A stretch of DNA of 64,000 bases from PALSA-1003 sp963741315 (lineage in GTDB: Bacteria > Pseudomonadota > Gammaproteobacteria > Burkholderiales > Casimicrobiaceae), in contig CAVUHK010000005.1 in the NCBI GenBank assembly GCA_963741315.1, positions 620,001-684,000 on the forward strand, given 5' to 3'. The position numbers and the translations under genes are program-made. This document shows, piece by piece, positions 54,895-63,869 of this stretch (position 1 is the first letter of the stretch; the number at the start of each line of letters is the position of its first letter). The notes under the pieces are model-generated. The model saw nothing but the letters and a program-made list of their open reading frames with translations. It did not search any database and had not been told where the DNA came from.

Positions 54895-55482
54895 ATGAAA
54901 CGTCTGTCGACGTGCGTCTTGCTAACGGTAGCATTGCTGGCTTTCGCCCCTCTTGGCCAAGCGACTCCGTACACCTTTTTTGCGACCTTAGCCGGAGCCA
55001 ACGAGTCGCCGCCCATTGTCTCCCCCGGCACCGGCTTCGCCATCGTCATGCTGGACACCACCACTCACCTGATGGAAGTAATCGTTAGTTTCAGTGGGCT
55101 CACTACAGGCAACACGGCATCACACATTCATTGCTGCATCCCGGTTGGAGGGAACGCCGGAGTTGCCACGACGACTCCAACGTTTACCGGTTTTCCGAGT
55201 GGCACTACCAGCGGGTTCTACGATCACATTTTCAATCTGACTTTGGCGTCGTCGTACAACCCGGCCTTCGTAACCCTCAACGGCGGTCTCGCCGGCGCCG
55301 AAGCGGCGCTGATCGCGGGCATGCTTGCGGGACAGTCGTACCTGAACATTCACACCACCCAAAACCCCGGTGGCGAGATCCGGGGTTTTCTCGCGTTGGT
55401 CATTCCGGAACCCGGCACTGTGCTGCTGCTCGGTATTGGCCTGGTGGGGCTTGCTCTGGCGCGTCGCCGCAGCTCGCGCTGA
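54895..55482 (+). CDS. CHRD-domain protein with PEP-CTERM sorting signal
   Basis: 195 residues. N-terminal signal peptide (TCVLLTVALLAFAPLGQA), a CHRD beta-domain (about 25-155, HIHCCIP and the final YLNIHTTQNPGGEIRGFL) and a C-terminal PEP-CTERM signal: IPEPGTVLLLG, a hydrophobic helix and the basic tail ARRRSSR. Exosortase should cleave at PEP and place it at the cell surface or in the matrix. No exosortase gene is in the window. ATG at 54895 follows GGAGG by 8 nt; an upstream in-frame start at 54841 is on top of the promoter. Sigma-54 promoter upstream; base composition is less GC-rich than its neighbours. Confidence 0.9.
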   Translation: MKRLSTCVLLTVALLAFAPLGQATPYTFFATLAGANESPPIVSPGTGFAIVMLDTTTHLMEVIVSFSGLTTGNTASHIHCCIPVGGNAGVATTTPTFTGFPSGTTSGFYDHIFNLTLASSYNPAFVTLNGGLAGAEAALIAGMLAGQSYLNIHTTQNPGGEIRGFLALVIPEPGTVLLLGIGLVGLALARRRSSR

Positions 55483-55583
55483 TCGACTCCCGGCTGTGTC
55501 CTTGGGACGGTCGCGTCGGTGACGTGACTGTTCCGTTTCCACCACAAACTCTTCCGTTGCACCGCAACGTCGACCACAAGTTC

Positions 55584-55612
55584 TTGTGTTCCAGGATGTG
55601 GCTGGCTAGCAT
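55584..55612 (+). promoter_or_regulatory. Candidate sigma-70 promoter of the PhoH gene
   Basis: TTGTGT (55584-55589) and TAGCAT (55607-55612) with a 17-nt spacer, 37 nt before the ATG, in the 166-nt gap after the PEP-CTERM gene. Confidence 0.5.
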
Positions 55613-55648
55613 GGAGTCGAACTCCCGCCACCCTGCCCCAGGAGCCCC

Positions 55649-57109
55649 ATGGTCGAGCGCACTCTCCGTCCCGCGCCGCACGCTGCCAAATCCGCCAAGA
55701 CCTCCGTCGCCAAGCTGTTCGTGCTGGACACCAACGTCCTGATGCACGATCCCACGAGTCTGTTCCGCTTCGAAGAGCACGATATCTACCTGCCGATCCT
55801 CACCCTCGAGGAACTCGACAACAACAAGAAGGGCACCAGTGAAGTCGCGCGCAATGCGCGGCAGGCGTCGCGCTATCTCGACGAACTGGTTACCGCAGCG
55901 TGTGCGATCAATCCCAACGGCCTGGCCGACGGCATCCCGCTGAAGGCGCATAGCGGCGGCGCCGCGACCGGCAGGCTGTTCCTGCAGACCGAGGCGATCA
56001 CGACACTGTTGCCGGCGTCGCTTGCGGGCGGCAAGGCGGACAACCTCATCATCGCGGTGGTCATGCACCTGACCCACGCGCACCCCAAGCGCAACGTTAT
56101 CCTGGTGTCGAAAGACATCAATATGCGCATCAAGGCGCGCGCGCTGGGCATCGCCGCCGAGGACTATTCCAACGACAAGGTGCTCGAGGATACCGACCTC
56201 CTCTACACCGGCACCCGCGAGCTGCCCTCCGACTTCTGGGATCGCCACGGCAAGGGCATGGAGTCGTGGCAGCAGGGCGGCCACACCTACTACCGCGTGA
56301 CGGGCCCGCTGTGTCCGAGCTTCCTGGTCAACGAGTTCGTCTACCAGGAGGCCAAGGGTCCCGGCGAGACCGCGCTCTACGCCAAGGTCAAGGAAGTCAA
56401 CGGCCGCACTGCGCTGCTGCAGACGCTCAAGGACTATACCCACCAGAAGAACAACGTCTGGGGCATCGTCGCGCGCAATCGCGAGCAGAATTTCGCGCTC
56501 GATCTGCTGATGAATCCCGAGATCGATTTCGTCACCCTGCTCGGCCAGGCAGGCACCGGCAAGACGCTGCTCACGCTTGCCGCGGGCCTGATGCTGACGC
56601 TGGAATTCAAGGTGTATACCGAGATCATCATGACCCGCGTGACGGTGCCGGTGGGCGAGGACATCGGCTTTCTTCCCGGGACCGAGGAAGAGAAGATGAA
56701 TCCGTGGATGGGCGCGCTCGAAGACAATCTCGACGTGCTCAACAAGACCGACGACGAGGCTGGCGAATGGGGCCGCGCCGCGACGCGCGACCTGATCCGC
56801 TCGCGCATCAAGGTCAAGAGCCTGAACTTCATGCGCGGGCGCACCTTCATCAACAAGTTCCTGATCATCGACGAGGCGCAGAACCTGACGCCCAAGCAGA
56901 TGAAGACTTTGATCACTCGCGCAGGTCCGGGCACCAAGGTCGTGTGCCTGGGTAACATCGCACAGATCGACACGCCGTATCTCACCGAAGGCAGCTCCGG
57001 GCTGACCTATGTGGTCGACCGATTCAAGGGCTGGTCGCACTCGGGACACATCACGCTCATGCGCGGCGAACGCTCGCGGCTGGCGGATCACGCGGCGGAA
57101 ATCCTCTAG
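55649..57109 (+). CDS. PIN-PhoH (YlaK-type) ATPase/ribonuclease
   Basis: 486 residues. The N-terminal PIN domain (VLDTNVLMHDP, acidic residues at KADNLI and VSKDINMR) is an RNase-like fold; the C-terminal PhoH domain has Walker A GQAGTGKTLL near residue 298 and Walker B FLIIDEAQNLT. PIN-PhoH proteins (PhoH2) unwind and cleave RNA in vitro; here the role is RNA turnover by inference. It is flanked by unrelated genes and is convergent with the TMEM175-like gene downstream. AGGAG SD 5 nt before the ATG. Confidence 0.94.
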   Translation: MVERTLRPAPHAAKSAKTSVAKLFVLDTNVLMHDPTSLFRFEEHDIYLPILTLEELDNNKKGTSEVARNARQASRYLDELVTAACAINPNGLADGIPLKAHSGGAATGRLFLQTEAITTLLPASLAGGKADNLIIAVVMHLTHAHPKRNVILVSKDINMRIKARALGIAAEDYSNDKVLEDTDLLYTGTRELPSDFWDRHGKGMESWQQGGHTYYRVTGPLCPSFLVNEFVYQEAKGPGETALYAKVKEVNGRTALLQTLKDYTHQKNNVWGIVARNREQNFALDLLMNPEIDFVTLLGQAGTGKTLLTLAAGLMLTLEFKVYTEIIMTRVTVPVGEDIGFLPGTEEEKMNPWMGALEDNLDVLNKTDDEAGEWGRAATRDLIRSRIKVKSLNFMRGRTFINKFLIIDEAQNLTPKQMKTLITRAGPGTKVVCLGNIAQIDTPYLTEGSSGLTYVVDRFKGWSHSGHITLMRGERSRLADHAAEIL

Positions 57110-57119
57110 CGATTACAGA

Positions 57120-57695
57120 CTACTCCGCGGCGACCTTTTCGATGCGCCGATCGGGGACGAACCACATGGCCGCGACCACGGCGTAGAGACCGCACGCGAT
57201 CCACGGGTTGACGAACGCCAGGGCGATCGCAACCGCGTACACGACGAGCGAAATCTTGCCCTTGGTATCACCGCCGATGGCGGTGGCCAGCGTCGACTCG
57301 CGGCCGTGGTGCGCGATCAGCGTCGCCGTCAGCAGGCTGTACGCGAAGCCGGACATCAGCAGCACCACGCCGTACGCCGCCACCGGGAACGTGGTGAAAT
57401 GGCTCTCGTTCACCCAGGCGGTGACAAAGGGAATCAGCGACAGCCAGAACAGCAGGTGCAGGTTCAACCACAGCACCTTGCCATCGACGTGATGCACGGC
57501 GTGAAACAGGTGATGATGGTTGTTCCAGTAGATGCCGACGTAAATGAAGCTCAGCACGTAGCTCGCAAAGATCGGGATCAACGGCTGCAGCGCGGCCAGG
57601 TCGTGGCCGGCCGGCACCTTGAGCTCCAGCACCATGATCGTGATGATGACCGCGATCACGCCGTCGCTGAACGCTTCGAGGCGCGTCTTACCCAT
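57120..57695 (-). CDS. TMEM175-type potassium-channel family protein (DUF1211), copy 2
   Basis: 191 residues, six predicted transmembrane helices. Helix 1 has the full signature TRLEAFSDGVIAVIITIMVL; the loop WNNHHHLFHAV is also family-like. It should form a K+-conducting membrane channel. A TTG two codons upstream is an alternative start. The gene overlaps the upstream FkbM gene by 8 nt and ends an operon of glycan-type genes, the same association seen for copy 1 in the arn cluster. Confidence 0.9.
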   Translation of the reverse strand: MGKTRLEAFSDGVIAVIITIMVLELKVPAGHDLAALQPLIPIFASYVLSFIYVGIYWNNHHHLFHAVHHVDGKVLWLNLHLLFWLSLIPFVTAWVNESHFTTFPVAAYGVVLLMSGFAYSLLTATLIAHHGRESTLATAIGGDTKGKISLVVYAVAIALAFVNPWIACGLYAVVAAMWFVPDRRIEKVAAE

Positions 57696-59352
57696 GACCA
57701 AGCCCCTGTCGCGACACGATCACGTTGCGGATAGCATCCGGCTCGCGGAGCAGGTTCTGCCAACGGGTTGGTATCAGTCCGCCGTCGACGCCGATCTCCC
57801 AGCACATGAAGCCCCGCGATTCCAGGAAGTGGACGACGAAATTCGCATCGCAGGCGAATGCATTCATCATCCGCGGACAGAACTCCATCATCATCTTGAT
57901 ATTGCGCGACCGGTCGATGATCTTCGCCATGCCATTCAGCGCCAGCCCTTCGGCGCCCTCGATGTCCATTTTGATTACATCCACCTTGGCGAGCTGAGTT
58001 CCCAGATAGTCGTCGAGCGCCACGACCTTGACCGTTTCGCGCACGAGCGCTCGCGTGCCGTCGCCACCTGCCCCCGCCGACTCGCCGATCTCGAGATGCC
58101 CGCCGCCTGAAAGATGGGGGTCGTAGGCGAGGGTGAGCTCGCCCTCCGTGTCGCCGAGCGCGAGGTTGGCGACCGAAACGACGCTGCCCAAGCCATTCAC
58201 ACTCACCGACTTACAGATCAGGTCGTAGAAGTTCCTCCCCGGCTCGAAGGCGTAAACGTGCCCGCCCGGCGCGATGCGCTGCGCCGCGATCAGCGAATAA
58301 AAGCCGTGGTTGGCGCCGATGTCGAGCACGACATCGCCAGGCTTGAGCAGGCTGCAAAAAGCCTGCGCATAGTTGGACTCCCACATGCCACCCATCATCA
58401 GATGCGTCCCGATGTCGACGCTGCGCGTATCGACGAAGATCTTCTGGCCGGTCTGCAGATACGTAAGTGCCCGGTGATCGCCTAGATACACAGCCTGCGA
58501 AAACAGGACGTCCTGCGTGACGCCCGCGGCTCGGCCCAGCGCTTGCAGATTGGCGGCGAGGCCTTGAACGCTCGCGTTCAGGCGGTCCAAGCGAGATGAC
58601 ACGTCTCCCGCGGGCGACGCGACCGCAAGTCCCTTGCGCAGCTGTGCGGCTTCCTGAATCGCCTGGAACTCGCTGGCGCGGACAAAGTCGTCGAAGAAAT
58701 TGGGCGGCACCGAAAAGCACGTCGCCAACCGGGCGTGTTCGCGCGCGACATAGAAGCGATTCAATCCGTCGAAATACACGAAATCGTAGTCGGCGTCGGT
58801 GATCGCGCGTTCCCATTTGTGGTGCTCGGGTATCTGCGTCATTGGAGCGACGGCCTCGACGAGGATGATCCACGGCCGGTTGCGCTTCAGGTCGGCGCCG
58901 GCGAGAACCGCGGCTTCGGAACCTTCCGCGTCGACCTTCAGGAAATGCACCGGGGTCTTGACGTGGTCCGCCCATACGTCAGCGAGCGCTCTTTGACTGA
59001 CGCGTTGCAGTGTCGATGGCCGGCCCTCACTGCGGTGCCTGCCGGCGAGGTCGGCATCGAGCGTGGACAGCCCAGTGTCCGCGATCTCGAAGAAATCGCG
59101 CTCCGCCTGCTCCGCGCCGGCCGCCAGCATGAGGTTCGTGTCGCGCGGTCGCGCCCGGCACAGCATCTCGTGATATTTCGGTACCGGCTCGATGTTGATG
59201 CCGGACCAGCCGCGCTCATAGAATGCGCGCGTCACCGACGAAACGTCGGGATCCTGCGCGCCGACGTCGATGTAGAACCCGTTGCGCACGTCCTTGAGCG
59301 CGCGCCACAGCATCACGTCTTCGTAGTTCTGCGCGTAGGAAATGAAACTCAT
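57688..59352 (-). CDS. Double FkbM-family methyltransferase
   Basis: 554 residues. Two FkbM S-adenosylmethionine domains in one chain: domain 1 about 10-240 (GFYIDVGAQDPDVSS, FLKVDAEGSEAAVL) and domain 2 about 320-545 (GDVVLDIGANHGFYSL, VIKMDIEGAEGLAL). A linker of about 60 residues has coiled-coil-like heptads (RLDRLNASVQGLAANLQAL). Such proteins methylate sugar hydroxyls, often in surface glycans. The start MSFISYAQNYEDV has GGAGG upstream. Directly downstream (16-nt gap) of the large glycosyltransferase gene. Confidence 0.9.
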   Translation of the reverse strand: MSFISYAQNYEDVMLWRALKDVRNGFYIDVGAQDPDVSSVTRAFYERGWSGINIEPVPKYHEMLCRARPRDTNLMLAAGAEQAERDFFEIADTGLSTLDADLAGRHRSEGRPSTLQRVSQRALADVWADHVKTPVHFLKVDAEGSEAAVLAGADLKRNRPWIILVEAVAPMTQIPEHHKWERAITDADYDFVYFDGLNRFYVAREHARLATCFSVPPNFFDDFVRASEFQAIQEAAQLRKGLAVASPAGDVSSRLDRLNASVQGLAANLQALGRAAGVTQDVLFSQAVYLGDHRALTYLQTGQKIFVDTRSVDIGTHLMMGGMWESNYAQAFCSLLKPGDVVLDIGANHGFYSLIAAQRIAPGGHVYAFEPGRNFYDLICKSVSVNGLGSVVSVANLALGDTEGELTLAYDPHLSGGGHLEIGESAGAGGDGTRALVRETVKVVALDDYLGTQLAKVDVIKMDIEGAEGLALNGMAKIIDRSRNIKMMMEFCPRMMNAFACDANFVVHFLESRGFMCWEIGVDGGLIPTRWQNLLREPDAIRNVIVSRQGLGHG

Positions 59353-59368
59353 CGGTGCCTCCGCGGGG

Positions 59369-61858
59369 TCACAGCAACCCCAACTGTGCGAGTCGCTGTC
59401 GAATCGTCGCTGCGGTGTTGGCATGCGTGAATCGCGTTCGCACATCGCGCTGCCCGGCAAGGGCGATGCGATCCCTGAATGCGACATCGTCGGCCAGCTT
59501 CACCATCCACTGCGCCGCCTGCCCGACGTCGGGCTCGGCCCAGCGAAAGCGCTCGTCGTCGATGATGTACTGCCCTTTTTCGATGGCTACCAGCCGGTAG
59601 TCGACCAGACAGCTGTTCTCGGGAGACATGAATTCGAGGTTACCCGAATACGCGGTGCCGATGACAGGCTTGCCGAGAAACATCGATTCGGCAAGCCCGA
59701 GCCCCAGCCCCTCGGCCCGGTGAAGCGAGACATACGCATCGACCACGCTCTGCAGGCCGAACACCTGGTCGCGGGTCATGAAGCCGTCGACGATGACAAT
59801 CCGGTCGTCGCCGCCGATTTGCTCACGAAGCGCGCGCAGCTTCTCCGGCTTGTTGCCGCCGTTGATCGACTTGATCACCAGGCCGACATCGCGTCTGCCA
59901 CTGCCGAACGCCAGCTTGAATGCGGCAATCGCCCCTTCGGGATTCTTGCGCATAGCAAAGGAGTTGAAGTCGAAACTGAACAGGAACAGGAAGGCGTCCT
60001 CGGGCAGACCGAACTCGGAGCGCGTGTACGGCCGCGATAGCTTGACGTCGATCGGCGTGTGGATCTTGGTCACCGGCTTGCCAGTCGCGGCGCGCATTGC
60101 GGAGGCGATGAATTCGGTCGCCACCCAGATTTCGTCGACGCTGTCGATGGCGTAGGCCCATTCGCGCGGAACCTGCTCGAGTTCCCAGAACCAGAAGCCC
60201 ACGTTGTACCGGCGCACGCCCGCCTTCGGCTTCATCAGGCGCACGACCGGCTTGAGCATGTCCGGATTCAGGCAGAACAGCGAGCACTTGTAGCGCAGCT
60301 CGTCGACGATGTACGCCGCCACGCTTCGATCTGCCTGGCGCGTCTTGAGTCGCATGTCGACGTCAAGCACCGCGAACGGAATGTCACCGACGCGACACGC
60401 GCTCGCGAGCGCGCGCAGATTCTCGCCCAGGCCGAACTCGCCATAGGCAAAGCCGACCAGATTGACACCCGGGGTTGCTGCCTGCACCGTACCGGACCCG
60501 GTCGGTTCGACGATTTCCCGGCCCAGCGTTTCCAGCCGCTCCAATGGAAATGCCAGCACGTGCCCAACCTGGAATGGCGTCTTGAGGAAATGGCGACGCC
60601 ATTGATGCAGCGACGGCGCGTAAGCGTTTGGTGGCGGGACGTCGCCGCAGGCACGTGCGTAGTATTCCCTGAACATGGCGATTTGCGCCAGGTCGGACTG
60701 CTCCTGGGTTCCGACGGCGACCTCGTGAGCGACAACGCGCGTGTAATGGATGTCCGGGACGTACACTGGCTCGTCGAACCAGAGCGCGCGCAGACCGAAA
60801 TCCCACGCCCAGTGGTGCTGCATATCCCTGAAACCGTCGATCCGGTCGAACAACTCGCGGCTGAAGAAAAGGTTGCCAGCCGACACGCCGACGAACGACT
60901 GGTGAATAAGCGAAAATCCCACGGTATCGGCTTCGGCGATGCCGGCAAAAAGATCCACCGCGCGTGCCACGACCGGGTCGTGTTCGGAAGCCAGCGCCCT
61001 GCCCGCGTCGTCGATGAATGCGGCGTTGCCGAAGCCCCACGCCTGTCTGCGTCCTGCCACCTGTCGAACAAAAGTCGCAATGCGCTCCACGCCGAGGCGA
61101 TCGCGTGCGTCGAGTACGTTGACGAACGCGCCGGTGCTAGAGCGCACGCCGGCATTGAGCTGCGCCGGCTCGCTTGTCCCGGCCGCCGCAATCCTGCGCC
61201 AAGGGAAGCGGCAAGTTGCAAGCACGCCGGCCATGCCGTCGGGTAGCGCGCTGTTCGCTGCATCGCCCACGATAATCAGCTCGACGTTCGCGTAGGACTG
61301 CGTACATGCCGATTGCAGCGCCGCGAGAACGCGATCTGCCCGTCCGGTGGTCAGCAAGACGATGCTCACCAGGGGTTCCGGCGCGGAAGCGTCGCTCGCT
61401 GTCTCGGACTGCCACCGCAGGTATTCGGCGCGCTTGCGCCCGGCGAGCACCGAATCCATCCCCGAGAGCACCTGCGTAAACATGAATCCGAGATCGGACC
61501 ACACCGCGTACTGTCGCGGGCCGCTCAGCGGAAAGGTCTGCATCGAACGCGCCGCCGCGAGGAGCTTTTGCAGCCCGGCTTCGGGCTCGCCGTTCTCGTA
61601 GTCGCAGCGCCCCAGTATGCGCAGCGCTTCCGGATGATCGGGCGCGCGCTGCAGCGCGTCGCGCCCCAGCGCAGCGGCTCCGGCGACGTCGGCCGCCTCG
61701 AGCCGTTTCGTGGCCTCGAGCAGCGTCGCAACCGGGTCGACGGGCGCCGCCACCGCAGCGACCGCCAATTCGGCCGTCGTCGCGATGTCGCCGTGGCACT
61801 CCTTGTAACGCTTGCCGCTCCCGCACGGGCAGGGCTGGTTGCGCCCGATGGGCTGCAT
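59369..61858 (-). CDS. SEC-C/TPR/double glycosyltransferase fusion protein
   Basis: 829 residues. Domains in order: an N-terminal SEC-C zinc motif (NQPCPCGSGKRYKECHG, residues 7-23), a short TPR-like region (about 40-120), a GT2-type glycosyltransferase (VSIVLLTTGRADRVLAALQS, about 165-400), and a GT4-type glycosyltransferase (PTKIHTPIDVKLS-like segment, SLHRAEGLGLGLAESMFLGKPVIGT, about 470-829) with the E-x7-E pair. It probably adds sugars sequentially to a surface glycan. The SEC-C motif is normally found on SecA, which is unusual here. It starts 5 nt after the dnaB stop. Confidence 0.88.
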   Translation of the reverse strand: MQPIGRNQPCPCGSGKRYKECHGDIATTAELAVAAVAAPVDPVATLLEATKRLEAADVAGAAALGRDALQRAPDHPEALRILGRCDYENGEPEAGLQKLLAAARSMQTFPLSGPRQYAVWSDLGFMFTQVLSGMDSVLAGRKRAEYLRWQSETASDASAPEPLVSIVLLTTGRADRVLAALQSACTQSYANVELIIVGDAANSALPDGMAGVLATCRFPWRRIAAAGTSEPAQLNAGVRSSTGAFVNVLDARDRLGVERIATFVRQVAGRRQAWGFGNAAFIDDAGRALASEHDPVVARAVDLFAGIAEADTVGFSLIHQSFVGVSAGNLFFSRELFDRIDGFRDMQHHWAWDFGLRALWFDEPVYVPDIHYTRVVAHEVAVGTQEQSDLAQIAMFREYYARACGDVPPPNAYAPSLHQWRRHFLKTPFQVGHVLAFPLERLETLGREIVEPTGSGTVQAATPGVNLVGFAYGEFGLGENLRALASACRVGDIPFAVLDVDMRLKTRQADRSVAAYIVDELRYKCSLFCLNPDMLKPVVRLMKPKAGVRRYNVGFWFWELEQVPREWAYAIDSVDEIWVATEFIASAMRAATGKPVTKIHTPIDVKLSRPYTRSEFGLPEDAFLFLFSFDFNSFAMRKNPEGAIAAFKLAFGSGRRDVGLVIKSINGGNKPEKLRALREQIGGDDRIVIVDGFMTRDQVFGLQSVVDAYVSLHRAEGLGLGLAESMFLGKPVIGTAYSGNLEFMSPENSCLVDYRLVAIEKGQYIIDDERFRWAEPDVGQAAQWMVKLADDVAFRDRIALAGQRDVRTRFTHANTAATIRQRLAQLGLL

Positions 61859-61863
61859 GCGCG

Positions 61864-63234
61864 TCAGTACGTTCTCGGCTGGGCCATGTTCTCGAAGCGC
61901 GTGTATTGTCCGAGCCAGGTCAGCGACACCGTGCCGATCGGCCCATTGCGCTGCTTGCCGATGATGATTTCGGCGACGCCCTTGTCCGGCGTATCGGGGT
62001 TGTACACCTCGTCGCGATAGATGAACAGGATCACGTCGGCGTCCTGCTCGATGGCGCCCGATTCGCGCAGGTCGGACATGACCGGGCGCTTGTTGGGCCG
62101 CTGCTCGAGGCTGCGATTCAACTGCGACAGCGCCATCACCGGGACCTTCAGCTCCTTCGCCAGCGCCTTGAGCGAACGCGAGATCTCCGAGATCTCGGTT
62201 GCGCGGTTCTCGCCGTCTCCCACAGCCTGCATCAGTTGCAGGTAGTCGACCACGATCGCGCCGAGCTTGCCGCCATACTGGCGCGAAAGCCGGCGCGCGC
62301 GCGCGCGCAGTTCCAGCGCGTTCAACGCCGGCGTCTCGTCGATGTGCAGCGGCGCGTCGTTTAGCCTGCCCAGCGCGCCTGAAAGCCGCTCCCAGTCGTC
62401 GTTGGTCAGGCGCCCGGTGCGCACGTTCTGCTGGTCGATGCGGCCCACCGATCCCATCAGGCGCATGGCAAGCTGCGTGGCGCCCATTTCCATGCTGAAC
62501 ACCGCCACCGGCATCTTGAGCGCGAGCGCGACGTGCTCGGCGATGTTGAGCGCGAGCGCGGTCTTGCCCATGCTCGGGCGCCCGGCGATCACCACCAGAT
62601 CGCCCTCCTGGAAACCCGAGGTGAAGCGATCGAGGTCGGTGAAGCCGGTGGCTACACCCGTGACATCGGAGGGATTGTCGCGGCTGTACAGGAATTCGAT
62701 GCGCTCGACGACCTGCGTGAGCAGCGGGCGGATTTCCTGGAAGCCCTGTTGCCCGCGAGCGCCATGCTCGGCGATTTCGAACACCTTGGTCTCGGCGTGA
62801 TCGAGGATTTCGCGCACGCTGCGCCCCAGCGGGTTGTACGCGCTGTCGGCGATCTCGCCGCCCGCGGCGGCGAGCCGGCGCAGGATCGCGCGCTCGCGCA
62901 CGATCTCCGCATAGCGCCGGATGTTGGCTGCGGTCGGGACGTTCTCGACCAGCGCGCCGAGGTACGCCATGCCGCCGATGTGCTCGAGTTTCTTGAGCGA
63001 TCCCAGCGCTTCGCCCAGCGTCACGACGTCGGCGGGTTTGTTGTCGCCGATCAGGTCCATGATCGTCTTGTAGAGCACCCGGTGCGACTCGCTGTAGAAG
63101 TCGTCGGCGCCCACGATGTCGGCAACGCGATCCGACGCACCGTTCTCGAGCAGCAGCCCGCCCAGCACCGACTGCTCGGCCTCGAGCGAATGCGGCGGCA
63201 CTTTCAGGGCTTCGAGCTGGGAGTCGTTGGGCAT
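61864..63234 (-). CDS. dnaB: Replicative DNA helicase
   Basis: 456 residues. The N-terminal helical domain (PPHSLEAEQSVLGGLLLENG), Walker A GRPSMGKTA (about 212), Walker B VDYLQLM and the C-terminal RDEVYNPD segment are complete. DnaB unwinds the replication fork as a hexamer. Located downstream of rpsR-rplI, as in most betaproteobacteria. The usual downstream gene (alr or radA) is replaced by the glycosyltransferase operon. Confidence 0.98.
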   Translation of the reverse strand: MPNDSQLEALKVPPHSLEAEQSVLGGLLLENGASDRVADIVGADDFYSESHRVLYKTIMDLIGDNKPADVVTLGEALGSLKKLEHIGGMAYLGALVENVPTAANIRRYAEIVRERAILRRLAAAGGEIADSAYNPLGRSVREILDHAETKVFEIAEHGARGQQGFQEIRPLLTQVVERIEFLYSRDNPSDVTGVATGFTDLDRFTSGFQEGDLVVIAGRPSMGKTALALNIAEHVALALKMPVAVFSMEMGATQLAMRLMGSVGRIDQQNVRTGRLTNDDWERLSGALGRLNDAPLHIDETPALNALELRARARRLSRQYGGKLGAIVVDYLQLMQAVGDGENRATEISEISRSLKALAKELKVPVMALSQLNRSLEQRPNKRPVMSDLRESGAIEQDADVILFIYRDEVYNPDTPDKGVAEIIIGKQRNGPIGTVSLTWLGQYTRFENMAQPRTY

Positions 63235-63335
63235 GCCGGGGAACCTGCGTGGAACCCGTTCATTCTAGCAAATTGGCGAGCGCGCCAGCGCCTGCCTCGC
63301 GCTGCGTTGACGATCGACGTGGCGATGACGGAGAC

Positions 63336-63361
63336 GAAAAAAAGGGCCGTCGCCGGCCCTT
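63336..63361 (-). terminator. Intrinsic terminator after rplI
   Basis: Minus-strand arms AGGGCCG and CGGCCCT with a 3-nt loop followed by seven T. Located 26 nt after the rplI stop, it should end the ribosomal operon, so dnaB needs its own promoter in the remaining 100 nt. Confidence 0.85.
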
Positions 63362-63386
63362 GATTGCAGTGCGTTTGAAGCGAGGT

Positions 63387-63854
63387 TCAGCTCGCCGGCG
63401 CTCCGGTCGTATCGCCCAGCACCGCGACGACAACGTTGGCGTGGACATCGGTGTGCAGCGCCACGACCAGTGGGAATTCGCCGACGTGCTTCAGCGGGCC
63501 GTCGGGCATGCGCACCATCGCTTTTTCGATGGTGTGCCCGAGGCCCTGCAGCGCTTCGACGATGTCGACGTTGGTCACCGAGCCGAACAGGCGACCATCG
63601 ACACCGGCCTTTTGCGTGATCTGCACCTTGACGCCTTCGAGCTTCGCGGCGCTCTCCTGCGCTGCCGCGAGCTTGGCGCCCGCAGCCTGCTGCAGCTCGG
63701 CGCGCTTGGCTTCGATCAGTTTCAGGTTCTCCGGCGTGGCGCGCTTGGCCTTGCCTTGAGGGATCAGAAAATTGCGCGCGAAACCCTGGCGGACCTTGAC
63801 CACGTCGCCGAGGTCGCCCACGTTGGGCAGTTTTTCAAGAAGTATGACTTGCAT
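63387..63854 (-). CDS. rplI: 50S ribosomal protein L9
   Basis: 155 residues. N-terminal rRNA-binding domain (MQVILLEKLPNVGDLGDVV, GFARNFLIPQGKA), long connecting helix and C-terminal domain (GRLFGSVTNVDIVEAL). Follows rpsR with a 15-nt gap, the conserved S6-S18-L9 operon order. Confidence 0.98.
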   Translation of the reverse strand: MQVILLEKLPNVGDLGDVVKVRQGFARNFLIPQGKAKRATPENLKLIEAKRAELQQAAGAKLAAAQESAAKLEGVKVQITQKAGVDGRLFGSVTNVDIVEALQGLGHTIEKAMVRMPDGPLKHVGEFPLVVALHTDVHANVVVAVLGDTTGAPAS

Positions 63855-63869
63855 GTTCTATGCCCTCGC

